Source: SAR86 cluster bacterium AG-422-O05
Lineage (GTDB): Bacteria; Pseudomonadota; Gammaproteobacteria; Magnimaribacterales; D2472
NCBI GenBank assembly: GCA_003213495.1
Contig: QCMW01000001.1
Location: forward strand, 1 to 64,000
Length of the DNA stretch: 64,000 nt
Reading direction: 5' to 3'
Of this stretch, positions 19,810 to 32,387 are shown in pieces; the stretch's first letter is position 1; every line of letters starts with the position of its first letter. The position numbers and the translations under genes are program-made. Below the pieces are notes generated by a model. It had not been told where the DNA came from. It saw only the letters and a list, made by a program, of their open reading frames with translations, and did no database searches.

Positions 19810-20966
19810 TTTGCAAGTAAGACTGCTTTTTTAGCAGCCACAGCTAAATCGTTAATACTTTCAATCTTGATTTTTGCTTTAGATAAAATTTTTGATCCAA
19901 TGTCTGCGTTATTACCTTCCAAGCGGACAACAACTGGAATTTTTACTTCAACTTCTTTAATAGCGGCAATAATACCTTCTGCGATTAAATCACATCTCAC
20001 AATGCCACCAAAAATATTTACCAGAACTACTTTTACTTTTGGATCATCAAGAATTATCTTAAAAGCTTTAGCAACTCTTTCTTGGGTTGCAGTACCACCA
20101 ACATCCAAAAAATTTGCAGGATTTCCGCCAAAAAATTTTATAGTATCCATAGTCCCCATTGCTAGGCCTGCGCCATTAACCATGCACCCAATATTTCCAT
20201 CCAAAGAAACATAACTTAAATCATTTTTAGCAGCTTCTGATTCACTAGGATCTTCTTGTGTTTCATCACGCATATCTAATAATTCTGGTTGTCTGTATAG
20301 TGCATTTGAATCAATATTTATCTTTGCATCCAAACAATGTAAATCTCCATTTTCTGTAATCACAAGCGGATTAATCTCAAGTAAGCTCAAGTCCTTTTCA
20401 ACAAATAGTCTTAATAGGTTATCTATGATTGGTATAAATTGTAATGTTTGTTGATCATTCAATTTAAGAACTTTTGCGATATTTTCAGCATTTTCATTCA
20501 GTGAATCATCTTTATAAACGAAACCTTGATAGATAATTTTTTCAGGCATATTTTTAGCAACATCTTCAATATTTACTCCGCCTTCGCTAGATCCAATGAA
20601 AACAATTTGTTGTGATTCTCTATCAATAATGGCACTAAGGTATAGCTCTTTTGCTATATTGGTACATTCCTCTACTAAAATACAATTGACAGGTTGGCCT
20701 TTTTTATCGGTTTGGTAAGTAACTAAATTTTTTCCAAGCCATTTTTGAGCAAATTTAACACCATCCTCAGGATTACTAATTAACTCAACGCCACCAGATT
20801 TACCTCGACCTCCAGCATGGACTTGAGCTTTTACAACCCACTTTGAGCCGCCAATTTCATTACATGCATCAATTATATCCTCAGCTTTAAATACCACTTT
20901 TCCTTTTGATACAGGTAAGTTGTATTCTGCAAATAATGCTTTGCCTTGATACTCATGTAAGTTCAT
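19806..20966 (-). CDS. sucC: Succinyl-CoA synthetase beta subunit
   Basis: ATP-grasp subunit that binds nucleotide and succinate. The 386-aa length is usual. It starts [15 protein letters not shown]; the nucleotide-binding site includes [15 protein letters not shown], and the C-terminal half has [11 protein letters not shown] and [11 protein letters not shown]. It overlaps lpd upstream and sucD downstream by 4 bases each (ATGA), so the three are tightly coupled. Confidence 0.97.
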   Translation of the reverse strand: MNLHEYQGKALFAEYNLPVSKGKVVFKAEDIIDACNEIGGSKWVVKAQVHAGGRGKSGGVELISNPEDGVKFAQKWLGKNLVTYQTDKKGQPVNCILVEECTNIAKELYLSAIIDRESQQIVFIGSSEGGVNIEDVAKNMPEKIIYQGFVYKDDSLNENAENIAKVLKLNDQQTLQFIPIIDNLLRLFVEKDLSLLEINPLVITENGDLHCLDAKINIDSNALYRQPELLDMRDETQEDPSESEAAKNDLSYVSLDGNIGCMVNGAGLAMGTMDTIKFFGGNPANFLDVGGTATQERVAKAFKIILDDPKVKVVLVNIFGGIVRCDLIAEGIIAAIKEVEVKIPVVVRLEGNNADIGSKILSKAKIKIESINDLAVAAKKAVLLAK

Positions 20967-22390
20967 TTCTTTTTATTTCCTATATGGATTGCTAGATTAT
21001 TAGCAGATAAAGCTGCTTCATGAAATGCCTCTGATACAGTCGGATGACTGAACATAGTTAGTGCAATATCTTCAGAACTTGAACCAAATTCCATTGAAAT
21101 AAGGGCCTGTTGAACTATTTCAGCAGCTGCAGGACCAAACACATGAACTCCCAGAATAGTGTCAGTTTTTGCATGAGACAAGACTTTTACAAAACCAACT
21201 GATTGATCAACTGCTAGAGCCCTTCCACTCGCTGCAAAAGGAAACTTACCTACTTTATAATCAATATTATTATCTTTTAATTCTTTTTCATTTTGACCCA
21301 CCCATGCTATCTCAGGATGGGTATATATTACTGAAGGAACCAAATCATAATTTACTTCAGTATGTTTTTCTGCAATTCTTTCTGCAACCATAATTCCCTC
21401 TTCACTACCCTTATGAGCAAGCATGGGACCTCTAACAACATCGCCAATTGCCCATATGTTATTTACGCTGGTTTGGCAAAAATCATTAACTTTGATAAAA
21501 CCATCTTCTATCTCAATATTTAATTCATCGCTAATTACATTTGAGGAATTTGGTGCCCTGCCAACAGCCACAATTAATTTATCAAATTCCATCTCATTTT
21601 CTTGATCATTACTTTCAAATTTGACCTTAACTGAATTTTTTAATTCTTTTGTACTGGTAACCTTAGAACCTAATTTTATATCCAAGCCCTGTTTTTTAAA
21701 TTCTTTTAAGGTTTCTTTAGAAATGTCATGATCTGTCATTGGAAGAAATTCATCAAGAGCTTCTATTACAGTCACCTCAGAACCAAGCCTAGACCATACA
21801 CTTCCTAGTTCTAGTCCAATAATACCAGCGCCAACTACGCCTAGCTTTTTGGGGACTGAATTCAAGCAAAGCGCACCAGTGCTATCTACAATATGTTTAC
21901 TATATTTAGCCGACGGTATCTCTATTGGCTTAGACCCTGTAGCTACAATAATATTTTTAGCATCTATAGTTTCTGTGCTGCCATCTGGTTTTGTAACTTC
22001 TACAGTATTGATATCTGTAACCTTACCTCTACCTATCATAGATTCAACTTTATTTGCAGAAAAAAGACCACTTATGCCTCCAGTCAGTTTGTCTACAATA
22101 TCGTCTTTTCTTTTCATCATAGATTTTAAGTCTAACTTTAAACTTTCTATCTGTATTCCATGTTCAGATAGCTTCTTATTTGCTTCATAATATCTGTGTG
22201 AAGAATCCAAAAGAGCCTTTGAAGGTATACAACCAACATTAAGACATGTACCACCAAAATTAGGTTTGCCATTGTCACTATGCGATTCCTCTATGCATAA
22301 CGTTTTAAGACCTAACTGTGAGCATCTAATAGCAGATACATAACCAGCAGGTCCACTTCCTACAACTACTACATCAAACATTTTTTCCAT
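20963..22390 (-). CDS. lpd: Dihydrolipoamide dehydrogenase (E3)
   Basis: FAD enzyme that reoxidises the lipoyl arm of the 2-oxoglutarate dehydrogenase complex with NAD+. The 475-aa protein has the FAD site [15 protein letters not shown], the redox disulfide Cys49-Cys54 in [15 protein letters not shown], the NAD site [14 protein letters not shown], and the catalytic [11 protein letters not shown] near the C-terminus. It lies between sucB and sucCD, as in Pseudomonas, rather than beside aceEF as in E. coli. An in-frame ATG at 22381 is an alternative start. No pyruvate dehydrogenase is in the window, so it may serve several complexes. Confidence 0.96.
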   Translation of the reverse strand: MEKMFDVVVVGSGPAGYVSAIRCSQLGLKTLCIEESHSDNGKPNFGGTCLNVGCIPSKALLDSSHRYYEANKKLSEHGIQIESLKLDLKSMMKRKDDIVDKLTGGISGLFSANKVESMIGRGKVTDINTVEVTKPDGSTETIDAKNIIVATGSKPIEIPSAKYSKHIVDSTGALCLNSVPKKLGVVGAGIIGLELGSVWSRLGSEVTVIEALDEFLPMTDHDISKETLKEFKKQGLDIKLGSKVTSTKELKNSVKVKFESNDQENEMEFDKLIVAVGRAPNSSNVISDELNIEIEDGFIKVNDFCQTSVNNIWAIGDVVRGPMLAHKGSEEGIMVAERIAEKHTEVNYDLVPSVIYTHPEIAWVGQNEKELKDNNIDYKVGKFPFAASGRALAVDQSVGFVKVLSHAKTDTILGVHVFGPAAAEIVQQALISMEFGSSSEDIALTMFSHPTVSEAFHEAALSANNLAIHIGNKKK

Positions 22391-22398
22391 TTAATAAT

Positions 22399-23613
22399 TT
22401 ATAAGTTAAGTAATAATCTCTCAGGCGATTCAAGTTGTTCTTTAATAGATACTAAGAAAGTTACGGCCTCTTTGCCGTCTAAAAGTCTATGATCATAACT
22501 CATTGCTAAATACATCATGGGTCTTATAACAACTTCTCCATTAATTGCAACTGGTCTATCTTGAATCGCATGCATTCCTAATATCGCTGTTTGCGGAGCA
22601 TTAAGAATTGGCGTTGAGAGCAAAGAGCCAAAAATTCCACCATTTGAAATAGTAAATGTGCCTCCCTGCATTTCATCAATAGACAACTTTCCATTTCTTG
22701 CTTTATCAGAGTAACTTAATATTGCTTTTTCAATTTCAGGCAAAGATTTAGTATCTGCATCTTTTATCACTGGAACTACTAAGCCTCTTTCTGTAGATAC
22801 AGCTACTCCTATGTCTTGAAAACCATGATACACAACATCATTCCCATCAATAGATGCGTTGACTACTGGGAATTTTTTTAGAGCTTGTACTGCTGCAATT
22901 ACAAAGAATCCCATAAAACCAAGCTTAACATCATGCTCCTCTTGAAATTCAGCACCATATTTTGCTCTAAGTTCTTTAATAGGTAGCATATCAACTTCAT
23001 TAAATGTTGTTAGCATCGCAGTTTCTTGTTTAACTGATACTAATCTTTTGGCAATAGTAGATCTGAGTCTGGACATTGGAACTCTTTTTTCAGGTCTATC
23101 CTCACCTGAAGCTATACTTTCAGAAAAAATATTATGATTTTCCTTATCAATGTCTTTAGTTTCTAAATGATTAATTACATCTGCCTTCGTAATAGTGTTA
23201 TTTTTACCAGATGCGTTTATATTTTCTGGATCAATATTTTTTTCAGATATAATTTTTTTTGCAGCAGGACCCATTTTTTTTGAGTTATCTAAATCATCAC
23301 TTTTATCAAGTTTGGTTTCTTCATTAGATTCACTTTTTTCTTCTTTTTGAACTTTTTGTGTTATTGAACTTCCATCTGATTCCTCAAATTCACCTATTAA
23401 TTCAGAACTAGCAACAATCTCGCCTTCAGGTTTAATAATTTTTGAGACTACCCCGTCTGATTGTGCAAGAACCTCAAGAACAACTTTATCAGTTTCTATC
23501 TCAACAATTACCTCATCTTGATTAACAAGGTCTCCCTCTTTTTTAAGCCATTTAGCAATTGTTCCATCTGCAACAGATTCAGGGAATGTCGGTGATTTAA
23601 TTTCTATACTCAT
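22399..23613 (-). CDS. sucB: Dihydrolipoamide succinyltransferase (E2 of 2-oxoglutarate dehydrogenase)
   Basis: The 404-aa E2 core carries one N-terminal lipoyl domain ([12 protein letters not shown], lipoyl-Lys43), a charged flexible linker (residues 80-115), a small E1/E3-binding domain ([18 protein letters not shown]), and the catalytic domain ending with the active-site motif [13 protein letters not shown]. The start overlaps the sucA stop by one base (TAATG). Confidence 0.97.
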   Translation of the reverse strand: MSIEIKSPTFPESVADGTIAKWLKKEGDLVNQDEVIVEIETDKVVLEVLAQSDGVVSKIIKPEGEIVASSELIGEFEESDGSSITQKVQKEEKSESNEETKLDKSDDLDNSKKMGPAAKKIISEKNIDPENINASGKNNTITKADVINHLETKDIDKENHNIFSESIASGEDRPEKRVPMSRLRSTIAKRLVSVKQETAMLTTFNEVDMLPIKELRAKYGAEFQEEHDVKLGFMGFFVIAAVQALKKFPVVNASIDGNDVVYHGFQDIGVAVSTERGLVVPVIKDADTKSLPEIEKAILSYSDKARNGKLSIDEMQGGTFTISNGGIFGSLLSTPILNAPQTAILGMHAIQDRPVAINGEVVIRPMMYLAMSYDHRLLDGKEAVTFLVSIKEQLESPERLLLNL

Positions 23614-26417
23614 TAAACGATTGCCTCATTAATTAATGTCTCTTGTTGCTTTAAATGAAGTTTCATCAAACCAACTGCAGGTGCTGCGGCTGGTGGTCTG
23701 CTTACGAGCTTAACTTCATTATTATTACCAAGCCTATCTAAAACCCTTTGTATTCTGTGTCTATGGCTAAACCATGCTCCTTGATTTAAAGGCTCTTCTT
23801 GACACCAGATATATTCATGTACATTTTGATACCTTAAAAGAATTTCTTCAAGGTCGTCGTAAGGAAAAGGGTACAATTGTTCTATTCTAATAACTGCTAT
23901 GTCATGACGTTTTTCTTTGTTTCTTTTCTCAATCAATTCATAAAAAACTTTTCCAGAGCACATAATTATCTTTTTTACATCATTTTTATTATCTAATTCA
24001 TCATCGATTACACACTCAAAACTTCCATCGCTTAAATCATCAAGCGTAGAAACTGCGTTAGGATTTCTTAAAAGACTTTTAGGTGAAATAACAATTAAAG
24101 GTGTACGCATTTTTCTTATAGCTTGCCTTCTAAGAAGATGAAAAATTTGTTTAGGTGAGCTTGGTACACATACTTGAATATTTTCTGAAGCACATAATTG
24201 AAGAAACCTTTCTATTCTCGCGCTACTGTGCTCAGGCCCTTGCCCCTCATAACCATGAGGTAAAAGCATAATTAGTCCTGACAATCTCTCCCATTTATGT
24301 TGTGCTGATACAATAAATTGATCAATGACTACTTGAGCACCATTAGCAAAATCACCAAACTGCGCTTCCCAAATTGTTAATCCTGATGGCCATGTAGCAG
24401 AGTATCCATATTCAAACCCTAAAACCGCTTCCTCTGAAAGCAAAGAATCATATATATCAAAGCTTGTCTTGTTTTTTTCTGCAAGTTCAGAAAGCGATAT
24501 ATGCCCCATTCCAGTTTGAGAATCAAATATACAAGCATGCCTATGTGAAAATGTACCCCTTCTGACATCTTGACCCGTAAGTCTTATTGGATAGCCATCT
24601 TTTAGTAATGTTGCATAGGCCATTACCTCTGCATACCCCCAATTTATTGGAATATTTCCTTGATTCATTTCATGTCGATCTGCAAATATTTTTGATGCTT
24701 GAGAACCCATATTAAATTCTTTAGGCACTGAAATAATTTCTTTACCTAATTTTTTTAATTCTTTTTTACTATATTTTGTATCGACCTTTGGCCACCATTT
24801 GACATCTAAATAGGGTTCCCAATCAAACCATAGAGAATCATTTGGTTTTTTAGCTAAATTTTTAGCGACACTCTCACCCCCCTCTAATGATTTTCTATAA
24901 TTTGATTTTATTTTCTTTGATTGTTCAGCATCCAATATCCCATCTTTCATTAAATTATTTTCGTATTGATTTAAAACCGAGGGATGGTTAGAAATTTTTT
25001 CATACATTAATGGCTGAGTGGCAGACGGATCATCAGCCTCATTGTGGCCTCTTCTTCTGTAACAGAATAAATCTATCACTATATCCTTCTTAAATTTATT
25101 TCTATATTTACATGCAATTTTTGCAGCATTAACTACCATCTCTGGATCATCGCCATTCACATGAATGACAGGAGCTTGAATTATTTTTGCAACATCAGAA
25201 GAATAGTCTGTAGATCTTGAATCATTTACATTGCTTGTTGTAAATCCTATTTGATTGTTGACTATAATATGAATTGTTCCTCCAACATTAAAACCTCTAG
25301 TTTGAGACATCTGAAGTGACTCCATTACTACACCTTGGCCAGAGAATGCTGCATCACCATGAAGTAATACTGGTATTACCTTTGATCGATCTTTATCATT
25401 TATTCTGTCTTGTCTAGCTCTGACAGATCCTATTACAACTGGGTCAACTATCTCGAGATGAGAGGGATTGTTAAATAATGACACATGGACCTCGCCCCCT
25501 GGAGTGTCAAAGTTAGAAGAAAATCCTAAGTGATATTTAACATCTCCTGTGCTTGCTCCCTCTAATTCAAAATCTTCACTAAAAGCTGAAAATAAATCGG
25601 ATGGTAGCTTACCTAAAACGTTTACTAATAAATTAAGCCTGCCCCTGTGAGCCATGCCAAAACATATTTGAGATGCTCCTAATGATCCACAATCTTGTAT
25701 TACAGTTTCAACTAATGGAACTAAGGACTCAGCACCGTCAATTCCAAAACGCTTCATTCCAGGGTATTTTGCTGAAAGATACTTAGCTAAACCTTCAGCA
25801 GAATTTAATCTTTCGTAAATATTTAATTTTTCCTTTTCATTGAAACTATATCCCTTTAATTTTGATTCAAATTTATTTTGAAACCAGCGTCTTTCTGAAG
25901 AATCTATAATATGATTGCATTCAATACCAATCACGCCGCAATAAATATCCTCCAACTTTTGAATAATATCTCTTAGAGGAAGTTTTTCTGATTCGGTATT
26001 AAAGGTATCTGTATAAAACTCTTCATTAAGATCCCCATGAGATAAGCCATGAAATTCTATATTTAAATCTTCTACTAGCCTTCTCTCCATCATACCTAAA
26101 GGATCTAACTTTGCTTTAAGGTGACCTCTATTTCGATATGATTGTATTAGTCTTATTACCTTGCCCTGTCTTTCATCTACGGATTTCTTTATTACATCAC
26201 TATTTCTTGAAAAGTTCCTAAATTCATTAATAATCTTTTGGTGAGAAATCTCTCCATTTGAATTTGGCGGCTTTGGAAGATTGGTAAAAAAATCAAGCCA
26301 TTCCTTTGAGAGTTCTTCAGGATTATTGAGGAAGGTTTCATAAAGGCCTTCGAGATAGGCGGCATGTCCTGCTGAAATATGCGAGCTCCCCCAAAGCTCT
26401 TTCATAGATAGACTCAT
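23613..26417 (-). CDS. sucA: 2-oxoglutarate dehydrogenase E1 component
   Basis: Thiamin-diphosphate enzyme that decarboxylates 2-oxoglutarate. The 934 aa are typical. It starts with the E1o N-terminal segment ([18 protein letters not shown]), and has the ThDP-domain markers [33 protein letters not shown] and [10 protein letters not shown]. The C-terminal part has [18 protein letters not shown]. It follows sdhB by 14 bases and is coupled to sucB. Confidence 0.97.
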   Translation of the reverse strand: MSLSMKELWGSSHISAGHAAYLEGLYETFLNNPEELSKEWLDFFTNLPKPPNSNGEISHQKIINEFRNFSRNSDVIKKSVDERQGKVIRLIQSYRNRGHLKAKLDPLGMMERRLVEDLNIEFHGLSHGDLNEEFYTDTFNTESEKLPLRDIIQKLEDIYCGVIGIECNHIIDSSERRWFQNKFESKLKGYSFNEKEKLNIYERLNSAEGLAKYLSAKYPGMKRFGIDGAESLVPLVETVIQDCGSLGASQICFGMAHRGRLNLLVNVLGKLPSDLFSAFSEDFELEGASTGDVKYHLGFSSNFDTPGGEVHVSLFNNPSHLEIVDPVVIGSVRARQDRINDKDRSKVIPVLLHGDAAFSGQGVVMESLQMSQTRGFNVGGTIHIIVNNQIGFTTSNVNDSRSTDYSSDVAKIIQAPVIHVNGDDPEMVVNAAKIACKYRNKFKKDIVIDLFCYRRRGHNEADDPSATQPLMYEKISNHPSVLNQYENNLMKDGILDAEQSKKIKSNYRKSLEGGESVAKNLAKKPNDSLWFDWEPYLDVKWWPKVDTKYSKKELKKLGKEIISVPKEFNMGSQASKIFADRHEMNQGNIPINWGYAEVMAYATLLKDGYPIRLTGQDVRRGTFSHRHACIFDSQTGMGHISLSELAEKNKTSFDIYDSLLSEEAVLGFEYGYSATWPSGLTIWEAQFGDFANGAQVVIDQFIVSAQHKWERLSGLIMLLPHGYEGQGPEHSSARIERFLQLCASENIQVCVPSSPKQIFHLLRRQAIRKMRTPLIVISPKSLLRNPNAVSTLDDLSDGSFECVIDDELDNKNDVKKIIMCSGKVFYELIEKRNKEKRHDIAVIRIEQLYPFPYDDLEEILLRYQNVHEYIWCQEEPLNQGAWFSHRHRIQRVLDRLGNNNEVKLVSRPPAAAPAVGLMKLHLKQQETLINEAIV

Positions 26418-26431
26418 TTTATTTGTTTTTT

Positions 26432-27172
26432 TTATAATTTATCAGAGACAATTATATCCTTTTTATTTTTTTGTAACATGGATTTTATTTCGCCAATAGC
26501 CTTATTTGGATTAAGTCCTTTAGGACAAACATTTACACAATTCATAATTCCGTGACATCTGTAAACACTAAAAGGATCAGATAAAGCCTCTAACCTTTCA
26601 TAAGTTTTAAGATCACGGGAATCAGCAAGAAATCTATATGCTTGTAACAATGCTGCAGGCCCAACAAATTTATCAGGATTCCACCAAAATGAGGGACAGC
26701 TGGTAGAACAGCATGCGCATAGAATGCATTCGTAAAGTCCATCAAGCTTATCTCTATCTTCGGGCGACTGAAGCCGCTCCTGTTCAGGGGCAGTAGTTTC
26801 ATTTTGTAGAAAAGGTTTAATTTTTTCATATTGAGCATAAAACTCACTCATGTCTACAACTAAGTCTCTTATGACTGGTAGTCCTGGAAGTGGTCTTAGT
26901 TCAATTTTATTTTTCTTAATAACAGATGAGATAGGAGTTATACATGCTAATCCGTTTTTACCATTAATGTTCATTCCATCTGAACCACAAACGCCCTCTC
27001 TACACGATCTTCGATACGAAATGGATTGATCTTCTTCTTTTAGTAAATTTAATAAATCTAAAACCATAATATCTTTGGATGGCTTGCTAATTGAGTATGT
27101 CTTCATGTAAGGAAATTTATCCACCTCTGGGTTATATCTGTACATACTTACTTCTAATTTATTATTAAGCAT
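26432..27172 (-). CDS. sdhB: Succinate dehydrogenase iron-sulfur subunit
   Basis: Carries the [2Fe-2S], [4Fe-4S] and [3Fe-4S] clusters that pass electrons from FAD to quinone. The Cys clusters are [12 protein letters not shown] with GLACI, then [16 protein letters not shown], then [17 protein letters not shown]. The length is 246 aa. Its ATG directly follows the sdhA TAA. Located on the cytoplasmic side of complex II. Confidence 0.97.
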   Translation of the reverse strand: MLNNKLEVSMYRYNPEVDKFPYMKTYSISKPSKDIMVLDLLNLLKEEDQSISYRRSCREGVCGSDGMNINGKNGLACITPISSVIKKNKIELRPLPGLPVIRDLVVDMSEFYAQYEKIKPFLQNETTAPEQERLQSPEDRDKLDGLYECILCACCSTSCPSFWWNPDKFVGPAALLQAYRFLADSRDLKTYERLEALSDPFSVYRCHGIMNCVNVCPKGLNPNKAIGEIKSMLQKNKKDIIVSDKL

Positions 27173-28957
27173 TTAGTATGTCCTTACCTTTGGTGGAAAT
27201 GCATCTACTTTTGTAGGTTCAAAATTTACTTTTCTTTTTGAAACAGACTTGTTAAGAGGATCAAAAATTGTATGGCATAACCAATTCTCATCATCTCTTT
27301 CAGGATAATCATCTCTTGCGTGAGCTCCTCGGCTTTCTATTCTTTCATAAGCAGAAACAGCAGTTGCAACTGCAACCTCATATAGATTTTGTAGTTCTAT
27401 AGCCTCAACACGGCTTGTATTAAATGCATCACTCTTATCTTTTAGGTGAAGATTATCTACTTTATTTTTTAGCTCATCAAGTTGGTCGAGACCCTTTTTC
27501 ATAAACTCTCCCCTTCTAAAAACTCCAAAATAATTTTGCATACATTCTTGCAGTTCTCTTTTTACTTCAGCTGTGTCAAATCCATCAGATGACTCATTAA
27601 GTTTTTGCAACCTTTCAAGGGAAAAATCAATATCGCTTTTGGTAGCAGGATCAACTCCACCTCCAGATTTAAGCTCATTCTGAATATGCATACCTGTTGC
27701 TCTTCCAAAAACCACCAAGTCAAGCAATGAGTTTCCTCCTAACCTATTGGCACCATGAACTGATACACAAGCAGCTTCACCAGCTGAAAATAATCCAGGT
27801 ATTAGATAATCTTCTCCATTTTTTCTTGTGAATGCCTGACCAGAAACATTCGTAGGCGTTCCTCCCATCATGTAGTGGCAAGTTGGTACTACCGGTATAG
27901 GTTCGTATATTGGATCTACATGAGCAAAAGTTCTTGATAGCTCACAAATACCTGGCAATTTTGAATTTAAAACTTCTTCTCCTAAATGATCTAATTTTAA
28001 AAAGATATGATCATTTTTTTCTCCACATCCTCTTCCTTCTAAGATCTCAAGAACCATAGATCTTGCTACAACATCTCTTCCAGCCAAATCTTTAACATTA
28101 GGAGCATATCTTTCCATAAATCTCTCACCATCTTTATTGATAAGATATCCACCCTCTCCTCTACAGCCTTCTGTAACAAGAGATCCGGCTCCATAAATTC
28201 CAGTAGGATGAAATTGCCACATTTCCATATCTTGAGCTGGGTAGCCTGCTCTTAAAGCCATTGCCAAACCATCGCCTGTATTGATCAGAGCATTTGTAGT
28301 TGATGCATAAATCCTTCCTGCCCCACCTGTAGCTAAAACCGTTGCTTGTGCCTTAAGATATGCTACTTCTCCATTTTCGATTGAGAATGCAATTACTCCA
28401 GTAACTTCATCTTTTGAATTTTTAACTAAATCAACAGCAAACCACTCATTGAGAAAGTTTGAGCCTTCTTTTACATTGTTTTGATACAAAGTATGCAATA
28501 AAGCATGTCCTGTTCTATCAGCAGCCGCACACGTTCTAGCTGCTTGTCCTCCCTTGCCAAAGTCTTTAGATTGACCACCAAACGGTCTTTGATATATACG
28601 ACCATTATCAAATCTAGAGAATGGTAGCCCCATATGCTCTAGTTCAAAGACAGCTTTTGGTCCCTCAGAACACAAATATTCTATTGCATCTTGATCTCCA
28701 ATAAAATCTGCACCTTTAACTGTATCATACATATGCCATCTCCAATCATCATTTGGGTCAGCACTTGCAATAGCACATGTAATACCGCCTTGAGCAGAAA
28801 CTGTATGAGACCTTGTCGGAAAAACTTTTGAGACAACAGCAGTGTTTAAGCCTGATTTAGCTAGCTCTAAAGAAGCACGCATTCCAGAGCCACCACCTCC
28901 AATAATAAGTGCATCGAATTCTATAGTTTTTATATTATTACCAAAGATACTATTCAT
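27173..28957 (-). CDS. sdhA: Succinate dehydrogenase flavoprotein subunit
   Basis: Oxidises succinate to fumarate. The 594 aa contain the dinucleotide site [16 protein letters not shown], the covalent-FAD His51 in [12 protein letters not shown], the ATGGAGRIY loop, and the substrate-site HPTGIYGAG and [13 protein letters not shown]. Gene order sdhC-D-A-B is classical. A 35-base spacer separates it from sdhD. Confidence 0.98.
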   Translation of the reverse strand: MNSIFGNNIKTIEFDALIIGGGGSGMRASLELAKSGLNTAVVSKVFPTRSHTVSAQGGITCAIASADPNDDWRWHMYDTVKGADFIGDQDAIEYLCSEGPKAVFELEHMGLPFSRFDNGRIYQRPFGGQSKDFGKGGQAARTCAAADRTGHALLHTLYQNNVKEGSNFLNEWFAVDLVKNSKDEVTGVIAFSIENGEVAYLKAQATVLATGGAGRIYASTTNALINTGDGLAMALRAGYPAQDMEMWQFHPTGIYGAGSLVTEGCRGEGGYLINKDGERFMERYAPNVKDLAGRDVVARSMVLEILEGRGCGEKNDHIFLKLDHLGEEVLNSKLPGICELSRTFAHVDPIYEPIPVVPTCHYMMGGTPTNVSGQAFTRKNGEDYLIPGLFSAGEAACVSVHGANRLGGNSLLDLVVFGRATGMHIQNELKSGGGVDPATKSDIDFSLERLQKLNESSDGFDTAEVKRELQECMQNYFGVFRRGEFMKKGLDQLDELKNKVDNLHLKDKSDAFNTSRVEAIELQNLYEVAVATAVSAYERIESRGAHARDDYPERDDENWLCHTIFDPLNKSVSKRKVNFEPTKVDAFPPKVRTY

Positions 28958-28992
28958 TATTAAAAATACTTATAACCTTTTATCATTATTAT

Positions 28993-29352
28993 TTATAACC
29001 ATATTATATATAAAATTAAAGTTAAATAAATAAAACCCATCAAACCAAAGCATAAAAAATATAAGTTTCTAATTAAATCTGCATATTTGGTTAAACTCTG
29101 ATTTAAAAGGCCAAGAGTTCTTTTGGTTAAATAGTCTGTGCCAACTGTCCACAATCCAATAAATGCATGAAAAAGTAAAAGAATAAAAATAATGGAAGTT
29201 AAAGATCTCATCTGAAAAGAGAGAAAAAAGTCTGACCAAGTAAAAAAACTAACTTCTTGTGATTGAACGAAAAAACTTAATACGTAAGCTAGGTATGCAA
29301 AAATTATTAATGCGCTATATCTTTGCAGTCTCCAAATTATTAAACCCTTCAC
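28993..29352 (-). CDS. sdhD: Succinate dehydrogenase membrane anchor subunit SdhD
   Basis: Small quinone-binding membrane anchor with three helices and the likely heme-ligand His in LFHAFIGLWTVGTDYL. There is no ATG. I choose the GTG at 29352, whose GTGA overlaps the sdhC TGA by 4 bases and gives 119 aa, close to the usual 115. The frame is open to a TTG at 29367, a less likely start with a longer overlap. Confidence 0.88.
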   Translation of the reverse strand: MKGLIIWRLQRYSALIIFAYLAYVLSFFVQSQEVSFFTWSDFFLSFQMRSLTSIIFILLLFHAFIGLWTVGTDYLTKRTLGLLNQSLTKYADLIRNLYFLCFGLMGFIYLTLILYIIWL

Positions 29353-29732
29353 AAGAATAAATACCAAAAAGAAATTACCAGACTAACCAGCCAAATAAAT
29401 ATTACAAATAAGGAAGAATATCGTGAACCATTGATAGTCTCTCCAATATGCAAAAAATCCATTATTAAGTGTCTTAGTCCAGTTAGAATGTGATACCAGA
29501 AAATAAACAGACTAAAAAATACAAACATAGAAAATAAAGATACTGTTTCAATTTTGAGTATAAGAGCATCGAATTCTGCTTTTGTTGAAGTTGTACCATC
29601 TATAAGAAATAACATTAATGGGAGTGTCACAAAGAAAATATACATACCTGAAAGTCTGTGGGTTATCGATGATAGTGCAGAAGCGGGAAGACTAATCTTT
29701 GTTAGATCAAGATAAACTGGTCTTTTGTGCAT
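29349..29732 (-). CDS. sdhC: Succinate dehydrogenase cytochrome b556 subunit SdhC
   Basis: First gene of the TCA cluster. This 127-aa anchor has three helices, the family's start RPVYLDLTKISLPASALSSI, the quinone-site HRLSGMYIFF, and the heme-ligand region YHILTGLRHLIMDF. A TATAAT hexamer at 29776-29781 (minus strand), about 45 bases before the ATG, could be the -10 of the cluster promoter, though no good -35 is seen. gltA, often the next gene, is not here. Confidence 0.93.
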   Translation of the reverse strand: MHKRPVYLDLTKISLPASALSSITHRLSGMYIFFVTLPLMLFLIDGTTSTKAEFDALILKIETVSLFSMFVFFSLFIFWYHILTGLRHLIMDFLHIGETINGSRYSSLFVIFIWLVSLVISFWYLFL

Positions 29733-29825
29733 TGTGTGCTTTTTTAATATTTAATTACTTTAAAATATACAACGAATTATACAGCAGAATAATACTTTAA
29801 ATTAGTTAAAATTGAATATGTCGTT

Positions 29826-31211
29826 TTACTTTTTAGAACTTTTAATATGCTTAATAAGTCTTTTTCTTTTTTTAACCTGTCTTTCACTTAAAATATTTTT
29901 TTTATCTTTATAAGGATTATCTGCTTTTCGAAATAACAATCTAAGTTGGACGCTTTTAAGCTCTAAAGCATCCCTGAAGGAATTGATTAAATAACGCTTA
30001 TAATTCTGTGGTATTTTTTTATCTTGATTAGCATGAACTATTAATGTAGTGGGAAATGTACCACCAAAATGTACATGTTTAAATTTTAATTGTCTGCCTT
30101 TAACAGAAGGTGGGGAGTTTAATTCTACAAACTCTCTTAGGTGCTTATTTAATTGAGACGTAGTATATTTTTTCTTTGATTTTTCAATTAATTTATTTGT
30201 TGAGTTAAATATTTTTTTAAAACCCTTTTTTTGGATAGCTGACATTTCCAGTACGAATATATTTGACATAAAGTCAGATTGCATTTTTTTTGTTGTATAA
30301 ATCTTACTTAGATCTTTTTTTGATAATAAATCAATCTTGTTAAACAAAAATAAAATAGGCTTACCGCTGTCAATTATCATATTTAAGATTTTTAAGTCTT
30401 GATCAACCAGTCCCTCTGTTGCATCACAAATAAAAATAACAACATCACTTTGATCAATTGAATGAAGCGTTCTGACATAAGAGAAATATTCAACTTTGTG
30501 ATGATACTTATACCCTTTTCTAATTCCAGCAGTATCAATAAAAATAAACTTTTCGTTATCGAATTCAAATGGTATTTGAATTGAGTCTATTGTTGTGCCT
30601 GCAATTTCACTAACTATTAATCTATCTTGATCAATTAAATTATTTATAAAAGTTGATTTGCCTGCATTAGGCCTGCCCAATACAGCAACTTTTTTTCCAT
30701 CATAAATTGTTTTTTTGATGTTCGTTGCTCTTTCTTTGATGCAAGACTTTAACGATGATAAATTTTTTGAATGCTCAGCGCTTATTTCAATAGCACTATG
30801 AATCCCCTCCTTTTGTAGGTCGTTTTTTATTAATGAATCTGTTTTTTTATCAACTTTATTAAGAACAATGACATAGTCTTTATTAAACTTTCTAAGCTTA
30901 TGAAGTATATCTAAGTCATCTTTTGTAAGATTTTCAGATGAGTCTAACATCAAAATTATAAAACTTGATTCTTCAACTGCAGACCAAGCCTGATTAGATA
31001 TTGCTTCTTTTAAATTATCAGATTCATTTACAATACCGCCAGTATCAATTATTAGGATCTTATTATCATCTAAATTAAGAAAACCATAATTCCTATCTTT
31101 GGTAAGACCTGGAAAGTCAGAAACTATAGCATCTCTTGATTTAGTAAGCTTATTAAATAGGGATGATTTACCTACATTTGGACGACCTATAATTGCAACT
31201 GAAGTAAACAT
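29826..31211 (-). CDS. der: GTPase Der (EngA)
   Basis: Tandem-GTPase factor for 50S assembly. Two G domains are plain: P-loops GRPNVGKSSLFNKL and GRPNAGKSTFINNL, with DTGG and DTAG switch motifs and NKVD/NKID specificity boxes. A C-terminal KH-like domain follows (residues about 350-440), then a basic tail. The 461 aa are a little shorter than E. coli Der. It follows bamB by 14 bases, as in E. coli. Confidence 0.97.
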   Translation of the reverse strand: MFTSVAIIGRPNVGKSSLFNKLTKSRDAIVSDFPGLTKDRNYGFLNLDDNKILIIDTGGIVNESDNLKEAISNQAWSAVEESSFIILMLDSSENLTKDDLDILHKLRKFNKDYVIVLNKVDKKTDSLIKNDLQKEGIHSAIEISAEHSKNLSSLKSCIKERATNIKKTIYDGKKVAVLGRPNAGKSTFINNLIDQDRLIVSEIAGTTIDSIQIPFEFDNEKFIFIDTAGIRKGYKYHHKVEYFSYVRTLHSIDQSDVVIFICDATEGLVDQDLKILNMIIDSGKPILFLFNKIDLLSKKDLSKIYTTKKMQSDFMSNIFVLEMSAIQKKGFKKIFNSTNKLIEKSKKKYTTSQLNKHLREFVELNSPPSVKGRQLKFKHVHFGGTFPTTLIVHANQDKKIPQNYKRYLINSFRDALELKSVQLRLLFRKADNPYKDKKNILSERQVKKRKRLIKHIKSSKK

Positions 31212-31225
31212 TTCTATTCCTCATT

Positions 31226-32386
31226 TTATAGATTAATAGAGAAAAGATTAAATGATTCATCAACTACATATAAATTATTACTCCTGCTAAAAATTGACTT
31301 GATAGGATGTTTGGTAATTTTTTTTCTTCCAACTGTAATACCATTTAGTGGATCTATAATATGAATATAGCCTTCTAAGTCACCAAATATTAGGTTGCCT
31401 TTGTAGCCTACAGCATTTGAAAGGTTTCTATTTAAATAGTCTTGACTACTCCATGACTCCTCAAGAGTTTGCATTGAAAAGGATTTTAAAGATGAATTTG
31501 ACTCAACTACTATTAACATACCTCTGATTACAATTGGTGAATAAAATGATGAAATATCATAAGACCAAATGGATCTTCTTTGAGTTGTATCAAAAATATT
31601 TAATTTTCCTTGATAATTAGTTGTATAAACAAGTCCGCCTTCAACTAAAGGATTCGAGTCTGAATCAATAAGATTTTCTAATTCTGAAGTTCCAGATACA
31701 TATGAGATTGCACCGTCCCATATTAAATATCCTGAATCCAGTTCAAATACTGCTAATCTTCCATTGTCAAAAGATACATACACTTTATCATCAACTATTA
31801 CAGGACTACTGCTTCCACGAACGGTTAATGTTGGTAGTTTTGATCGATAAGACCATTTTATAGTGCCATTGTCCTTATTAAGACCCAATAATTCTCCTGA
31901 ACCAGTTTTTACAACTACAATCTTTGCATCAATTGCAACTTTACTAAGAACCTCTCCTTTAACATTTTGGGTCCATATTTTTGTTCCATCATTTTGATTT
32001 AAAGCAATAACATTTCCATCAATATCTGCTACTACAATGATACCGAAGCCTGCAGCAACACCTGATGACAAAAAATTAAGCTCGCTTGACCAGTTTTGTT
32101 CGCCGTTTTCACTTTGAATTGAATAAACGCTTCCATCAGTATCAGCAAAAAATATCTTGTTTGAGCTAAAATCAGGTTCAAAATTTCCTATTTCATTTTT
32201 GCCACTAAATGATTTACTCCATTCTAACGAAATTATTTTTTTATTTGAAAAGGATTCAAGCTCTCTTGGTTCATCCGGATCAACCTCGTCAGTATTCCAA
32301 AAACGTAAACCATCTAAAGATGAACATGCACTTAGAGCAAAAATAAATTGAAATATTAAAAAGGAATGCACTAAATTTTTTTTCAC
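31226..32386 (-). CDS. bamB: Outer membrane assembly lipoprotein BamB
   Basis: BamB is an eight-bladed PQQ-type beta-propeller that helps BamA fold outer-membrane proteins. The 386-aa precursor starts at a GTG (32384-32386), has a signal peptide with lipobox LSAC, and repeats such as VYSIQSENGEQNWSSEL, VIALNQNDGTKIWT and LLGLNKDNGTIKWSY, the blade signature. Order yfgM-bamB-der is conserved. BamC is also in this window. Confidence 0.94.
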   Translation of the reverse strand: MKKNLVHSFLIFQFIFALSACSSLDGLRFWNTDEVDPDEPRELESFSNKKIISLEWSKSFSGKNEIGNFEPDFSSNKIFFADTDGSVYSIQSENGEQNWSSELNFLSSGVAAGFGIIVVADIDGNVIALNQNDGTKIWTQNVKGEVLSKVAIDAKIVVVKTGSGELLGLNKDNGTIKWSYRSKLPTLTVRGSSSPVIVDDKVYVSFDNGRLAVFELDSGYLIWDGAISYVSGTSELENLIDSDSNPLVEGGLVYTTNYQGKLNIFDTTQRRSIWSYDISSFYSPIVIRGMLIVVESNSSLKSFSMQTLEESWSSQDYLNRNLSNAVGYKGNLIFGDLEGYIHIIDPLNGITVGRKKITKHPIKSIFSRSNNLYVVDESFNLFSINL

Positions 32387-32387
32387 T

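Noticed and set aside
28993-29367. sdhD starting at the TTG at 29367
   Set aside because: The GTG at 29352 gives a 4-base overlap with sdhC and a length closer to the family.
29760-29815. A full sigma-70 promoter for the sdh-suc cluster
   Set aside because: A TATAAT is present at 29776-29781, but no acceptable -35 lies at 15-19 bases, so I did not list it as a feature.
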